Shown: positions 1-8,059 of the stretch, piece after piece
How positions within the stretch are numbered: position 1 is the first letter of the stretch
How the letters are laid out: every line of letters begins with the position of its first letter
From: Elusimicrobia bacterium UBA4817
Lineage (GTDB): Bacteria > Elusimicrobiota > UBA8919
Length of the DNA: 34,605 nt
Assembly: GCA_002402375.1 (NCBI GenBank)
Contig: DHFT01000041.1
Coordinates: 1 to 34,605, forward strand
Direction of reading: 5' to 3'
Notes under the pieces: generated by a model
Told to the model about the DNA's origin: nothing
Database searches by the model: none
Seen by the model: only the letters and a program-made list of their open reading frames with translations
Made by a program: the position numbers and the translations under genes

Positions 1-7
1 TTAATTT

Positions 8-937
8 TTAGCGGACAGAAGTGATTTCATTTAATATAAACATACTTGCCGGAAAATACTTATTTATACGATATTCTTTTGATTCAGCATTTTTCTTATT
101 GAAAACAATAAACGATGCATAACGATTCGCTATTATTCTTTCCGAATCCATTATCATGTTTTGATCACAATTTATATTATATTTAATCCAATTTTTTGTT
201 TTTGCATCAAATTTCCACACACCATCACCAAAAGTACCTATCCAAATTGTATCATTATCTGGCAATAAAAAGCGAACATTTCGTAAGTCAAAGTTTGTAT
301 CTTCAAATTTATATGTTTTTATGTTAAAGCGAGATAATCCAGACATAGCCCCAATCCATATTTTATCGTTGTCAAATGTAATAGTATATATTTCATTATA
401 TTCCTTTGAATTTGGCAAATTACTTATGGGTATATGAATAATCCATTTATTGCTTGCCTTATCAAAAATACTTAAACCTTTCCATTCAGTACCTCTTTCT
501 CGGCAAATTACACCAATGAATTTCTTACTACCGACAATTTCAGAAATATCATTACCTATCAATCCATCTTTTGTGGTATACACTTTCCATTTTTTTCGTA
601 TTTTATCAAATTTTGCTAATCCCCGCTCACCGCCAACCCAAACAGAATCGGCATCAACATAAATGTTACACCATGAGGGAGAAAAATTTTCAAGTATGCA
701 CTTACCCCATTCGTTTGCAATTTTGTCAAACACAACAACACCATTATCCGTTGCAAACCAAACATACTTATCATCAACAGCAATTGATATAATTCCAAAA
801 CCTGTATCAAAATTAGTAAATGCTTTATTTATGCTTGCAGAACTATTAATTTTCATAGGTTCAAAAAATCTATCTTTACTACTACAACTGGTAATTAAAC
901 TTGTACTACATAGTAAAAATAATAAAAGTTTTTTCAT
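8..937 (-). CDS. Lipoprotein with beta-propeller (Reg_prop-like) repeats
   Basis: The N-terminus has a lipoprotein signal peptide with lipobox ITSC (Cys18), so export and lipid anchoring are expected. The body carries repeated blades of about 40-50 residues, each with a W-hydrophobic-G/A motif followed by G-[LV]-x-x-F-[DN], for example WFATDNGVVVFD, WVGGERGLAKFD and IWIGTFGDGVWKFD. This resembles the two-component regulator propeller repeat of sensor ectodomains, but no kinase or output domain follows. The ATG lies 8 bp after the murB stop, so it is probably the last gene of the ispG-murC-murB group visible here. A SD-like ggcgga lies about 15 nt upstream. The ligand and role are unknown; scaffolding or sensing in the envelope is inference. 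Confidence 0.75.
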   Translation of the reverse strand: MKKLLLFLLCSTSLITSCSSKDRFFEPMKINSSASINKAFTNFDTGFGIISIAVDDKYVWFATDNGVVVFDKIANEWGKCILENFSPSWCNIYVDADSVWVGGERGLAKFDKIRKKWKVYTTKDGLIGNDISEIVGSKKFIGVICRERGTEWKGLSIFDKASNKWIIHIPISNLPNSKEYNEIYTITFDNDKIWIGAMSGLSRFNIKTYKFEDTNFDLRNVRFLLPDNDTIWIGTFGDGVWKFDAKTKNWIKYNINCDQNMIMDSERIIANRYASFIVFNKKNAESKEYRINKYFPASMFILNEITSVR

Positions 938-945
938 ATTCTTTT

Positions 946-1851
946 TTATCCGCCGATTATTTTTATTTCTAACTCCAAATTTTTATTGAATTTTTCTTTT
1001 ACTTTTTTTTGGATATTTTTTATAAGTTTTAAAACATCTTCTGCTGTTGCGACGCCGGTATTATTTATAAAATTTGCATGTAATTTTGACACAACCGCAC
1101 CGCCGACAGATGCCCCCTTTAGTCCTGTCCGGTCTATCAAACGGGCAGCGTAATCGCCGGCGAGATTTTTGAATATACAGCCGGCATTATAAAAACCGAA
1201 CGGCTGGGTTTTTACACGGCGGTGCATCAATTTATTCAGATTTTTTATTATATCGCTTTTGGATTTTTTTTTCAATAAAAATTCCGCGGAAATTATTATA
1301 TTTTTCGGCGGGATATTTGAACCCCTGTAAGAAAATCTCAGCGATTTTTTGTCCAGTTTTTTTATTTCGCCTTTTTCGTTCATAACCGTTACCGATTTTA
1401 CCAAAGAACCGATATATCCTTCTTTTGTGCCGGCATTCATTATAACCGCGCCGCCGACAGTTCCGGGAATTCCGACAAGCGACTCCGCACCGCTTAAACC
1501 GTTATCGGCGCAGTTCTTCACAAAAAGTTGCAACGCACAACCCCCGCCGGCAACGGCACTTTTCTTTTGCAGCCTAAAATTCAAACTGCTTAAATCACCC
1601 GTCAATCTGATAACTATTCCTCTTACTCCCTCGTCCTTAACGAGAATGTTTGACCCGAAACCGATTATTTGATACGGAATTTTCTTTTTGAGACAAAGTT
1701 TTATAAGAGATTTTAACTCTACGGTTGTTTTTACTTCAACATAAAAATCACATTTACCGCCGATACGGAATGTGGTGTGCCTGCTCATCGGTTCGTTTTG
1801 CAAAATTTTCCCGCTTACAATTTTTGTAATTTCAGAACGGTTTAGTTTCAT
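946..1851 (-). CDS. murB: UDP-N-acetylmuramate dehydrogenase MurB (short type II form)
   Basis: FAD enzyme that reduces UDP-GlcNAc-enolpyruvate to UDP-MurNAc with NADPH in the cytoplasm. Visible motifs are the FAD-binding segments GFGSNILV (64-71) and ESLVGIPGTVGGA (123-135), the YRGS segment (Arg176), and a C-terminal domain ending in LELEIKIIG. The length of 301 aa and the lack of the extra loop seen in enterobacterial MurB point to type II. The residue expected as the catalytic Ser proton donor is Cys225 in AGCIFKN; this substitution is conservative and probably functional. The gene overlaps the end of murC by 20 bp, suggesting translational coupling. Confidence 0.96.
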   Translation of the reverse strand: MKLNRSEITKIVSGKILQNEPMSRHTTFRIGGKCDFYVEVKTTVELKSLIKLCLKKKIPYQIIGFGSNILVKDEGVRGIVIRLTGDLSSLNFRLQKKSAVAGGGCALQLFVKNCADNGLSGAESLVGIPGTVGGAVIMNAGTKEGYIGSLVKSVTVMNEKGEIKKLDKKSLRFSYRGSNIPPKNIIISAEFLLKKKSKSDIIKNLNKLMHRRVKTQPFGFYNAGCIFKNLAGDYAARLIDRTGLKGASVGGAVVSKLHANFINNTGVATAEDVLKLIKNIQKKVKEKFNKNLELEIKIIGG

Positions 1852-3214
1852 TCAGCACCTTCAAAATTTCTGTGGACTTTTTCCAGACATCACCGGCTCC
1901 GAGAGTAATAACTACATCGCCGTCTTTTATTTCTTTTGAAATGGTATTAACATCAGAGAATTTTCCCGCGTCTTTTTTTTCATTTTTTATAATCGCATCT
2001 ATTATTGTCTGTGAAGAAATTCCGGGAATGGGTTTTTCGCTTGCCGCATAAATATCCAAAACCCTTATCACATCAGCATCTCCGAAGGCGACGCCGAACT
2101 GGTCTTTAAGCATTTGCGTTCTTGTATATCTGTGCGGCTGGAATAAAACAAATAATCTTTTCTTCGGATTAATAGACCTTATCGCAGAAAGCGTTGCCTT
2201 AATTTCCGTCGGGTGGTGACCGTAATCGTCTATGAACACAACATTTTTGTAGCTGCCTCTTTTTTCCAGACGTCTGCCGACGCCGTTAAATTCAAGCAGC
2301 GCCTTTGCGATTTTAGAAAAATTAATTTCCAACTCTAAACCGCATACGACACTTGCGATCGCATTCAGAACATTATGTCGTCCCGGTATTCGTAATTCTA
2401 TATTCCCTAAAAACTTATTGCGGTCTAAAACATCAAATTTACTTCCGACGCCGGTCGCCTCAACATTTGTCGCCTTAAAGTCCGCGGAATCGTTAAAACC
2501 GTAAGTATAATATTTTCTTGTTATTTGCGGGATAATACTTTTAAGTTTTTCATCTTCGTTGCATAAAATAGCACAACCGTAAAACGGAATCTTATTTATG
2601 AACTGGACAAACGCAGTTTTTATATTTTCCAGCGTACCATAATGGTCAAGATGGTCGTTGTCAATGTTTGTTACAACCGCAAATGTCGGAGAAAGTTTTA
2701 AGAACGAACCGTCGGACTCGTCGGCTTCTGCGACCAGATATTCCCCTTTTCCAAGTTTTGCACCGGTTCCGAAATTATTAAATTTACCGCCTATTACAAC
2801 GGTCGGGTCAAAACCGGCATTTGCTAAAATCAGCGATGTCATAGAAGTCGTAGTGGTTTTACCGTGACATCCGGCAATTGCAATTGAATATTTCAACCGC
2901 ATAAGTTCCGCAAGCATTTCTGCACGAGGAATAACAGGAATTTTTTGCGAGTGGGCGGCGAGAACTTCCGGATTATCTTTTGTTACGGCCGTTGAGGTAA
3001 CCACAACATCAACATTGGAATTTTCCAAATTTTCTTTTCTGTGACCGATTTTTATTTCTGCACCGATTTTTTTTAACCGTTTTGTAACATCCGTCTCTTT
3101 TAAGTCGGAACCGCTTACATTAAAACCGAGATTCACAAGCACTTCGGCAATCCCCGACATTCCGCTTCCGCCGATACCTACAAAATAAATATTCTTAAAT
3201 TTTTTTCTGAACAT
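1832..3214 (-). CDS. murC: UDP-N-acetylmuramate--L-alanine ligase MurC
   Basis: ATP-dependent ligase that adds L-Ala to UDP-MurNAc, the first step of the peptidoglycan stem peptide. The N-terminal Rossmann motif VGIGGSGMSG, the P-loop GCHGKTTTT, the ADESDGSF segment and the C-terminal DDYGHHPTE motif are all present. I chose the ATG at 3214 (MFRKKFKN), which gives 460 aa. The frame stays open to a GTG at 3235, but that would add seven residues (MSEANKK) encoded by a dispersed repeat. Neither start has a strong ribosome site. The gene follows ispG across a repeat-filled gap and overlaps murB. Finding murC-murB beside ispG rather than in a full division/cell wall cluster is unusual. Confidence 0.95.
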   Translation of the reverse strand: MFRKKFKNIYFVGIGGSGMSGIAEVLVNLGFNVSGSDLKETDVTKRLKKIGAEIKIGHRKENLENSNVDVVVTSTAVTKDNPEVLAAHSQKIPVIPRAEMLAELMRLKYSIAIAGCHGKTTTTSMTSLILANAGFDPTVVIGGKFNNFGTGAKLGKGEYLVAEADESDGSFLKLSPTFAVVTNIDNDHLDHYGTLENIKTAFVQFINKIPFYGCAILCNEDEKLKSIIPQITRKYYTYGFNDSADFKATNVEATGVGSKFDVLDRNKFLGNIELRIPGRHNVLNAIASVVCGLELEINFSKIAKALLEFNGVGRRLEKRGSYKNVVFIDDYGHHPTEIKATLSAIRSINPKKRLFVLFQPHRYTRTQMLKDQFGVAFGDADVIRVLDIYAASEKPIPGISSQTIIDAIIKNEKKDAGKFSDVNTISKEIKDGDVVITLGAGDVWKKSTEILKVLNETKPF

Positions 3215-3220
3215 TTTTTT

Positions 3221-3260
3221 ATTCGCTTCGCTCACCCCCAGTTAAAACTGGGGGCTACAT
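3221..3260 (-). repeat. GAGCGAAGCGAAT tag plus CCCCC hairpin (copy A)
   Basis: The tag attcgcttcgctcac is followed by a perfect 9-bp hairpin, CCCCCAGTT-AA-AACTGGGGG (3235-3254), then ctacat. Related copies lie at 28374-28411 and 30017-30047. The stem differs from those copies by compensatory base pairs, so the fold is conserved. It sits between ispG and murC. Confidence 0.85.
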
Positions 3261-3285
3261 TTTTGTGCGAATTTGCCCCATTGAC

Positions 3286-3303
3286 AGTGGCTTGAAAGCC
3301 ACT
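3286..3303 (-). repeat. Short perfect hairpin overlapping the ispG stop
   Basis: AGTGGCTT-GA-AAGCCACT is a perfect 8-bp inverted repeat. It includes part of the ispG stop codon (3302-3304). No T-run follows on the minus strand, so it is not a typical intrinsic terminator. Confidence 0.7.
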
Positions 3304-4384
3304 ATTTTGCAAATTCTTTTTTTATTTCTTTTATAATCTCATCAACCCATTTTTTTTGAGGTATTTTTCTTATCGGAATGCCTTTCTTAAAAAGCAAGCC
3401 GAATCCCTTACCGCCGGCAATGCCTATTTCCGCCCCCTTTGCCTCGCCGGGCCCGTTAACGATACATCCCATTACCGCCACTTTTAGTGGCAAAGTTAAA
3501 GGTGAAAGGTTAAAGGTTAAAAGTTTTTTTTCTAACTGATGAACTATTTTTATCAAATCGGTTTCACACCGGCCGCAGGTAGGACAGGAAATTATTTCAA
3601 TCCCTCTTTTTCTTAATCCTAATGCCTTTAGTATTTCCCATCCCGCCTTAACTTCTTCTTCCGGTAAAGCAGACAACGATACGCGAATTGTATCTCCGAT
3701 TTTTTGATTCAAAAGAATTCCGAATGCTGATGCAGATTTTACAATGCCGGAAAACTCAGTTCCTGCTTCGGTAATTCCAAGATGAACCGGATAATTTCTT
3801 TTTTTTGATAAAATCCGATTTGCTAAAACGGTCGTCGGTACATCATTCGCCTTAAGCGAAACTATAATATCGGAAAAATCCATGCCTTCAATAATTTTTA
3901 TATTCTCCATCATTTCGCTTGCCATTTGCTCTGCCATTTGCAATGAAGACATTTTCAGCATTCCTTCGGATTTTTTCAAAATTTTCAGCGAGCCGGCATT
4001 CACGCCGATACGAATAGGAATTTTTTTCTTTTTTGCGGCAATTACAACTTTTTCTATATTTTCTCTTGAGCCGATATTCCCGGGATTTATTCTGATTTTA
4101 TCAACGCCCTGATTTATTGACTCAACCGCAAGCCGCCAATCAAAATGAATGTCGGCGACAAGAGGAATTTTTATATTTTTTTTTATTTTTGAAAGAACCT
4201 TCGCGGAAGACATATCCGGCACTGCGACACGAATAATTTCGCAGCCAACGTCTTCAAGATTTTTTATTTGGTTAACGGTGCTTCGCCAATCAATAGTTTT
4301 TGTCTTCGTCATTGACTGAACACGAACCGGTTCGCCACCGCCGATATAAATATCCCCGATTCTTATTTTTTTTGTTTTATACAT
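3302..4384 (-). CDS. ispG: 4-hydroxy-3-methylbut-2-en-1-yl diphosphate synthase IspG
   Basis: [4Fe-4S] enzyme of the MEP pathway that converts MEcPP to HMBPP. The N-terminal TIM barrel starts with GGGEPVRVQSMT and contains ADIHFDWRLA and KIRINPGNIG. The C-terminal cluster ligands are Cys267 and Cys270 (SCPTCGRC), Cys307 (MGCIVNGPGE) and Glu314. The length is 360 aa. The loop between the two cluster-ligand segments (about residues 287-299) is encoded by five 7-nt repeat units at 3491-3525, an apparent repeat insertion in a tolerant loop. With dxr and uppS nearby it forms an isoprenoid supply group. A repeat element separates it from yjbQ upstream. Confidence 0.97.
   Translation of the reverse strand: MYKTKKIRIGDIYIGGGEPVRVQSMTKTKTIDWRSTVNQIKNLEDVGCEIIRVAVPDMSSAKVLSKIKKNIKIPLVADIHFDWRLAVESINQGVDKIRINPGNIGSRENIEKVVIAAKKKKIPIRIGVNAGSLKILKKSEGMLKMSSLQMAEQMASEMMENIKIIEGMDFSDIIVSLKANDVPTTVLANRILSKKRNYPVHLGITEAGTEFSGIVKSASAFGILLNQKIGDTIRVSLSALPEEEVKAGWEILKALGLRKRGIEIISCPTCGRCETDLIKIVHQLEKKLLTFNLSPLTLPLKVAVMGCIVNGPGEAKGAEIGIAGGKGFGLLFKKGIPIRKIPQKKWVDEIIKEIKKEFAK
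3491..3525 (-). repeat. Heptad micro-repeat inside ispG (5 x 7 nt)
   Basis: On the plus strand five units can be read: caaagtt, aaaggtg, aaaggtt, aaaggtt, aaaagtt. The same unit occurs in trmD in the opposite orientation relative to transcription. It encodes the segment LLTFNLSPLTL of IspG. Confidence 0.85.
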
Positions 4385-4396
4385 ATCAACCTAAAT

Positions 4397-4569
4397 CGCG
4401 AGCAAGGGAAAAATTACTATTCAAGCGAGGCAGAAATTTTTCCCAGACCCTTGAGGAGCGACTACACTTTCAAGAGCGACGATTAGAGCGAAGCCGACAG
4501 GGTGGTCGGCTGAGCGTGTCTGAAAAAATTTACTGCCGAGCGGACTTCAAAGAAATTTGCTCCCGAGCA
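4397..4569 (-). repeat. GAGCGA-rich structured intergenic element, copy 1
   Basis: This element of about 173 bp fills the whole yjbQ-ispG gap. On the minus strand it begins directly after the yjbQ stop codon. It contains many GAGCG/GCTC motifs, imperfect terminal inverted repeats (gagcaagggaaaaatt against aaatttgctcccgagc) and a perfect 7-bp stem AGCCGAC-agggtg-GTCGGCT (4492-4511). The core at about 4449-4517 matches the element at 29631-29753 closely, with a compensatory change in the stem. No protein is supported here. Confidence 0.85.
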
Positions 4570-4986
4570 TTATTCACCGATAATTTTTACCAACACCCGT
4601 TTTTTTCTCTGACCGTCAAACTCACCGTAAAAAATCTGCTCCCAAGGACCAAAATCCAACTTTTCGTTTGTAATTGCGACGACGACTTCCCTGCCCATAA
4701 TTGTTCTTTTTAAGTGAGCGTGGGCATTATCCTCGCCCGTCAAATTATGTTTATATTTTTCTGGTGAATATGGCACCAGTTTTTCAAGCCATTCCTTAAA
4801 ATCGCTTTTAAGCCCTTCTTCCTCGTCGTTGATGAATACGCTTGACGTAATGTGCATCGCATTAACAAGGCAAAACCCCTCTTTCACTCCGCTTTTTCTA
4901 ACCAGTTCTTCAACCATTTCCGTTATATTCACAAACTCAATCTTGTTTTTCGTATTAAACCACAGATGTTCAGTTAATGATTTCAT
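4570..4986 (-). CDS. yjbQ: YjbQ / UPF0047 family protein
   Basis: Small single-domain protein (138 aa) that matches the YjbQ/UPF0047 family along its whole length. Hallmarks are MHITSSVFINDEE, the GEDNAHAHLKRTIMG segment and the C-terminal LDFGPWEQIFYGEFDG. Family members form trimers with a conserved His-rich pocket, and some have weak thiamine-phosphate synthase activity; the true role is not settled. The start overlaps the rseP stop as ATGA, so translation is probably coupled. Its stop lies at the edge of a structured repeat element. YjbQ between rseP and ispG is not a position I recognise as conserved. Confidence 0.93.
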   Translation of the reverse strand: MKSLTEHLWFNTKNKIEFVNITEMVEELVRKSGVKEGFCLVNAMHITSSVFINDEEEGLKSDFKEWLEKLVPYSPEKYKHNLTGEDNAHAHLKRTIMGREVVVAITNEKLDFGPWEQIFYGEFDGQRKKRVLVKIIGE

Positions 4987-6059
4987 TTTACCTGTTCCAC
5001 TTTTTTCCAGAAACCGTTTTTTGTTCTTAAAATATCCTGATATGTTGCATAAAGTGCGAGGGTTATCAAAAGTGCAAAGCCGACGGAGTTTGCTAACTGC
5101 ATAACTTTTTTATTCAATTTCTTTTTAGAAATTCCCTCAAACAAATAAAACATAATATGCCCGCCGTCCACAATAGGAATAGGCAAAAGATTGAACATAC
5201 CGAGCGCAACCGAAACAATCGCTATGAAATTCATAAATGTTTTTGCACCGAGTTTCGCCGCAAAATAAGCCGCCTGCATAATCCCGACGGGCCCTGAAAC
5301 CTCCGACGGCGCTTCCCAAAGCGTCAGTTTCATATAAAGATATTTAAGCGGCATTACCGTCCAAAAAACTATTTGGTTAAACGACTCTCTAATTGCTTTT
5401 ACAAACCCTACTTTTATAACAATCGGTTCGGACGACATATCATAAACTATTCCGATACGCGACATTTTTATTTTCTCGTCGTATTTAGGCGTAATTTTTA
5501 TGTCAAGAATTTTATCGTTCCTTTTTACAGAAAAAACCAGTTCTTTGTCCGACGAGGTTTTTACAATTTTTGATACAATACCGGCATCTTCAATTTTATT
5601 GCCGTTAATGGCAACTATTTCATCGCCGGACGTTAAACCTGATATAAAAGCAGGCGATTTCTTTTCCACTAATTTTACGACAGGACGCTGATGTTGTAGT
5701 CCCCAGACGGAAATAATAAACAAGAAAATAATAAACGCGGAAATGTAATTCATTATCGCACCGGCGGAAACAATGGCAATCCGCTCATACCATTTTTTTG
5801 AAAAAAATTCGTCTGGTGCGCCGCCTATCTCATCTATTTCCTCACCCGCCATTTTTACGAATCCGCCGAAAGGAATCGGTCTTATAGAGTATCTGGTTTC
5901 GTTTTTTGTCCACTTAAAAATCGGAGGACCAAATCCGAACGCAAAATCCAGAACCTTTACTTTCAACTTCTTTGCGACGATAAAATGTCCGAATTCGTGA
6001 ATCATTATCACAAAACCAAACATTACAGCAACTGCCAACACACTTAAAACTATTGTCAT
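4983..6059 (-). CDS. rseP: RIP metalloprotease RseP (site-2 protease)
   Basis: Intramembrane zinc metalloprotease that cleaves anti-sigma factors or other membrane substrates. HEFGH at residues 21-25 in the first transmembrane helix gives the zinc ligands and catalytic Glu. A single PDZ domain follows at about 125-200 (SPAFISGLTSGDEIVAINGN). The third zinc ligand is the Asp of NLLPIPIVDGGH near residue 300. Four transmembrane segments are expected. The 358 aa length is typical of one-PDZ homologues; E. coli RseP has two PDZ domains. It overlaps dxr (ATGA) and yjbQ (ATGA), and dxr-rseP is a widespread gene pair. Confidence 0.96.
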   Translation of the reverse strand: MTIVLSVLAVAVMFGFVIMIHEFGHFIVAKKLKVKVLDFAFGFGPPIFKWTKNETRYSIRPIPFGGFVKMAGEEIDEIGGAPDEFFSKKWYERIAIVSAGAIMNYISAFIIFLFIISVWGLQHQRPVVKLVEKKSPAFISGLTSGDEIVAINGNKIEDAGIVSKIVKTSSDKELVFSVKRNDKILDIKITPKYDEKIKMSRIGIVYDMSSEPIVIKVGFVKAIRESFNQIVFWTVMPLKYLYMKLTLWEAPSEVSGPVGIMQAAYFAAKLGAKTFMNFIAIVSVALGMFNLLPIPIVDGGHIMFYLFEGISKKKLNKKVMQLANSVGFALLITLALYATYQDILRTKNGFWKKVEQVK

Positions 6060-7132
6060 CTTAACTCCTCAACAAATTTTCTTGTTTCAAAATCTGCATT
6101 TAATATATCTTCCAAATTAGGATTTTTTTTCACTCTGTGCTTTTTCATTGCTTTTTCTATAAGTTTGGGAATCTGTAAAAACCGTATTTTACCTTCTAAA
6201 AAATTTTTTACTGCGACTTCGTTGGCGGCGTTAAGGACGGCGGGCATTGTTCCGCCGATTTTTGCCGAAGTCATTGCAAGTTCAAAACACGGAAAATTTC
6301 CGGCAGAAAACCTAAAAAATTCAAGTTTGCCGACAGATGACAAATCCAGTTTTTTAACCGTTGAGACCTTTCTTTCCGGATATGTTAATGCATACTGTAT
6401 CGCAAGCCGCATATCTGTTTTACTCATCTGTGCTATAATTGAACCGTCAACAAACTCAACAGCGCTGTGAACTATTGACTGCGGATGAATTACAACCTCT
6501 ATTTTTTGATATGGCACTTCAAAAAGATAATGTGCCTCTATAACCTCAAAACCCTTGTTTATCATTGTTGCGGAATCAACGGTGATTTTTCTTCCCATTT
6601 TCCAAGTAGGATGTTTCAGTACATCTCCCACTTTAACTTTTGACAGATTTTTTTTTGAATAATTTCTAAATGGGCCACCCGATGCTGTCAGAATTATTTT
6701 TGAAATCTCTTCTTTATTTTTACCGTCTATACACTGAAAAATTGCGGAATGTTCGCTGTCAACGGGAATTATTTCGGCGGGATATTTTTTCAGAAGACCC
6801 GTTATTAAATCGCCGGCTATAACAAGCGCTTCTTTATTCGCCAGCGCGATTTTTTTTTTAAGTTTTATTGCGTTTATAAGAGGTATAAGCCCTGCAGCGC
6901 CCACAACCGAAATCAAAACAACGTCCGCTTTAGAAATTAACGGAATGTTTTTCAAGCCGTTACTTCCGACGACAATAATTTCCGGTTTAAATTTTCCCGA
7001 CTGTTTTTTCAAAAGCGACTTGTTATTATTTGCGGATAACCCTATAACTTTGAAATTATTCAGGTGAGTTATAACATCAAGTGCGGATGTGCCGATGGAA
7101 CCTGTTGAGCCGAGAACTGAAATTTTTTTCAT
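6056..7132 (-). CDS. dxr: 1-deoxy-D-xylulose 5-phosphate reductoisomerase Dxr (IspC)
   Basis: NADPH- and metal-dependent enzyme converting DXP to MEP, the committed step of the MEP pathway. Motifs: NADPH site GSTGSIGTS (8-16), NKEALV (99-104), metal ligands in VDSEHSA (Asp125, Glu127), the ASGGPFR loop, HPTWKMGRKITVDSATM and KGFEVIEAHYLF. At 358 aa it is slightly shorter than E. coli Dxr but all catalytic blocks are intact. It follows cdsA after a gap of about 105 bp that holds a phased repeat, and overlaps rseP downstream. It works with ispG about 2 kb away. Confidence 0.97.
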   Translation of the reverse strand: MKKISVLGSTGSIGTSALDVITHLNNFKVIGLSANNNKSLLKKQSGKFKPEIIVVGSNGLKNIPLISKADVVLISVVGAAGLIPLINAIKLKKKIALANKEALVIAGDLITGLLKKYPAEIIPVDSEHSAIFQCIDGKNKEEISKIILTASGGPFRNYSKKNLSKVKVGDVLKHPTWKMGRKITVDSATMINKGFEVIEAHYLFEVPYQKIEVVIHPQSIVHSAVEFVDGSIIAQMSKTDMRLAIQYALTYPERKVSTVKKLDLSSVGKLEFFRFSAGNFPCFELAMTSAKIGGTMPAVLNAANEVAVKNFLEGKIRFLQIPKLIEKAMKKHRVKKNPNLEDILNADFETRKFVEELR

Positions 7133-7149
7133 TTACAAGAAAACTGCGT

Positions 7150-7224
7150 AACCACGGATGGACACAGATTAACACAGATTTTATAGAATTTTTTTTTGTG
7201 AAAATCTTGTGTATTCATGTGGTT
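7150..7224 (-). repeat. Palindromic array of 10-bp-phased CACAGAT units (cdsA-dxr gap)
   Basis: One arm reads AAC-CACGGAT, GGA-CACAGAT, TAA-CACAGAT, with the heptamer repeated every 10 bp. The opposite arm (ending ...catgtggtt) is a degenerate inverted copy around an AT-rich centre. It belongs to the same family as 12744-12826 and 19062-19091. Confidence 0.75.
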
Positions 7225-7237
7225 TGAAATTCCGATA

Positions 7238-8053
7238 TTATAAAATAAAGAATTTTATGTAATAGTAAAATACAGGCGCGGCAAAAATGAAACTGTCAAG
7301 TTTGTCCAAAATACCGCCGTGGTCTTTAAGCAAATTTGATGAATCCTTTACTCCCGCAGAGCGTTTTATCAATGATTCTGCAAGATCACCGAACTGCGCC
7401 GATATGCTTATTAAAATGCCAAGCGAAAAAACATCAGCAGGTCTTAAAAAATTCATGGAAAATAATTTCGCAAAAAAAACCGTAATTATAGACGCGAAAA
7501 CGGAGGCGAGCGCCCCTTCTACCGATTTTTTCGGACTGATTAACGATAACCGGCGACTGCCATATACCGAACCGAAAAAATACGCCGCAGAATCTGCAAC
7601 CCAAACGGTTACAAGAAGAAGCAGAGTGTACTTAAAACCATCCGGCCGAAAATCTCTTAAAAGCAGAAAATGTCCGGGAAGCCATCCGAGATAAATAATC
7701 CCAAGAAATGTAATAGCCAACGACGGTATTGCCGTACGGATATCGTATCTGATTATTTCATAGACGAAAAGAAGCAGAATCACAAGCGTAAAAATCATCG
7801 CGGTTGCCTCGGAAGATAAAACGGATGCAATTTTGGACCCGTTAAAAAATATTGAAATGAGGAGCAAAAGTATGGCTATGTTACCGATGGCTTTCCGAGG
7901 AACAAATCCCATTTTTAAGACCAATAACCAAAATTCAAGTCCCGCCAAAAAACAAATTCCGCAAATAAAAATAAGAAACGGAATATAACCGAGATATACG
8001 GCGACGAAAACAACAGGAATTAAAATCAAAGCAATAAAAATTCTGTTAAACAT
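7238..8053 (-). CDS. cdsA: Phosphatidate cytidylyltransferase CdsA
   Basis: Integral membrane enzyme that makes CDP-diacylglycerol from phosphatidate and CTP for phospholipid synthesis. There are about seven or eight hydrophobic segments. The C-terminal family signature is visible as SLIKRSAGVKDSSN followed by KDHGGILDKLD, which matches the CdsA pattern except for Lys in place of the usual Arg after the Asp. The SPKKSVEG segment is also typical. Length 271 aa. It sits between uppS (6 bp gap) and dxr in the canonical frr-uppS-cdsA-dxr-rseP order. Confidence 0.95.
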   Translation of the reverse strand: MFNRIFIALILIPVVFVAVYLGYIPFLIFICGICFLAGLEFWLLVLKMGFVPRKAIGNIAILLLLISIFFNGSKIASVLSSEATAMIFTLVILLLFVYEIIRYDIRTAIPSLAITFLGIIYLGWLPGHFLLLRDFRPDGFKYTLLLLVTVWVADSAAYFFGSVYGSRRLSLISPKKSVEGALASVFASIITVFFAKLFSMNFLRPADVFSLGILISISAQFGDLAESLIKRSAGVKDSSNLLKDHGGILDKLDSFIFAAPVFYYYIKFFIL

Positions 8054-8059
8054 TTATTT

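Noticed and set aside
4300..4713. Plus-strand 137-aa open frame
   Set aside because: It is antisense to ispG and yjbQ and crosses the repeat element; composition is not protein-like.
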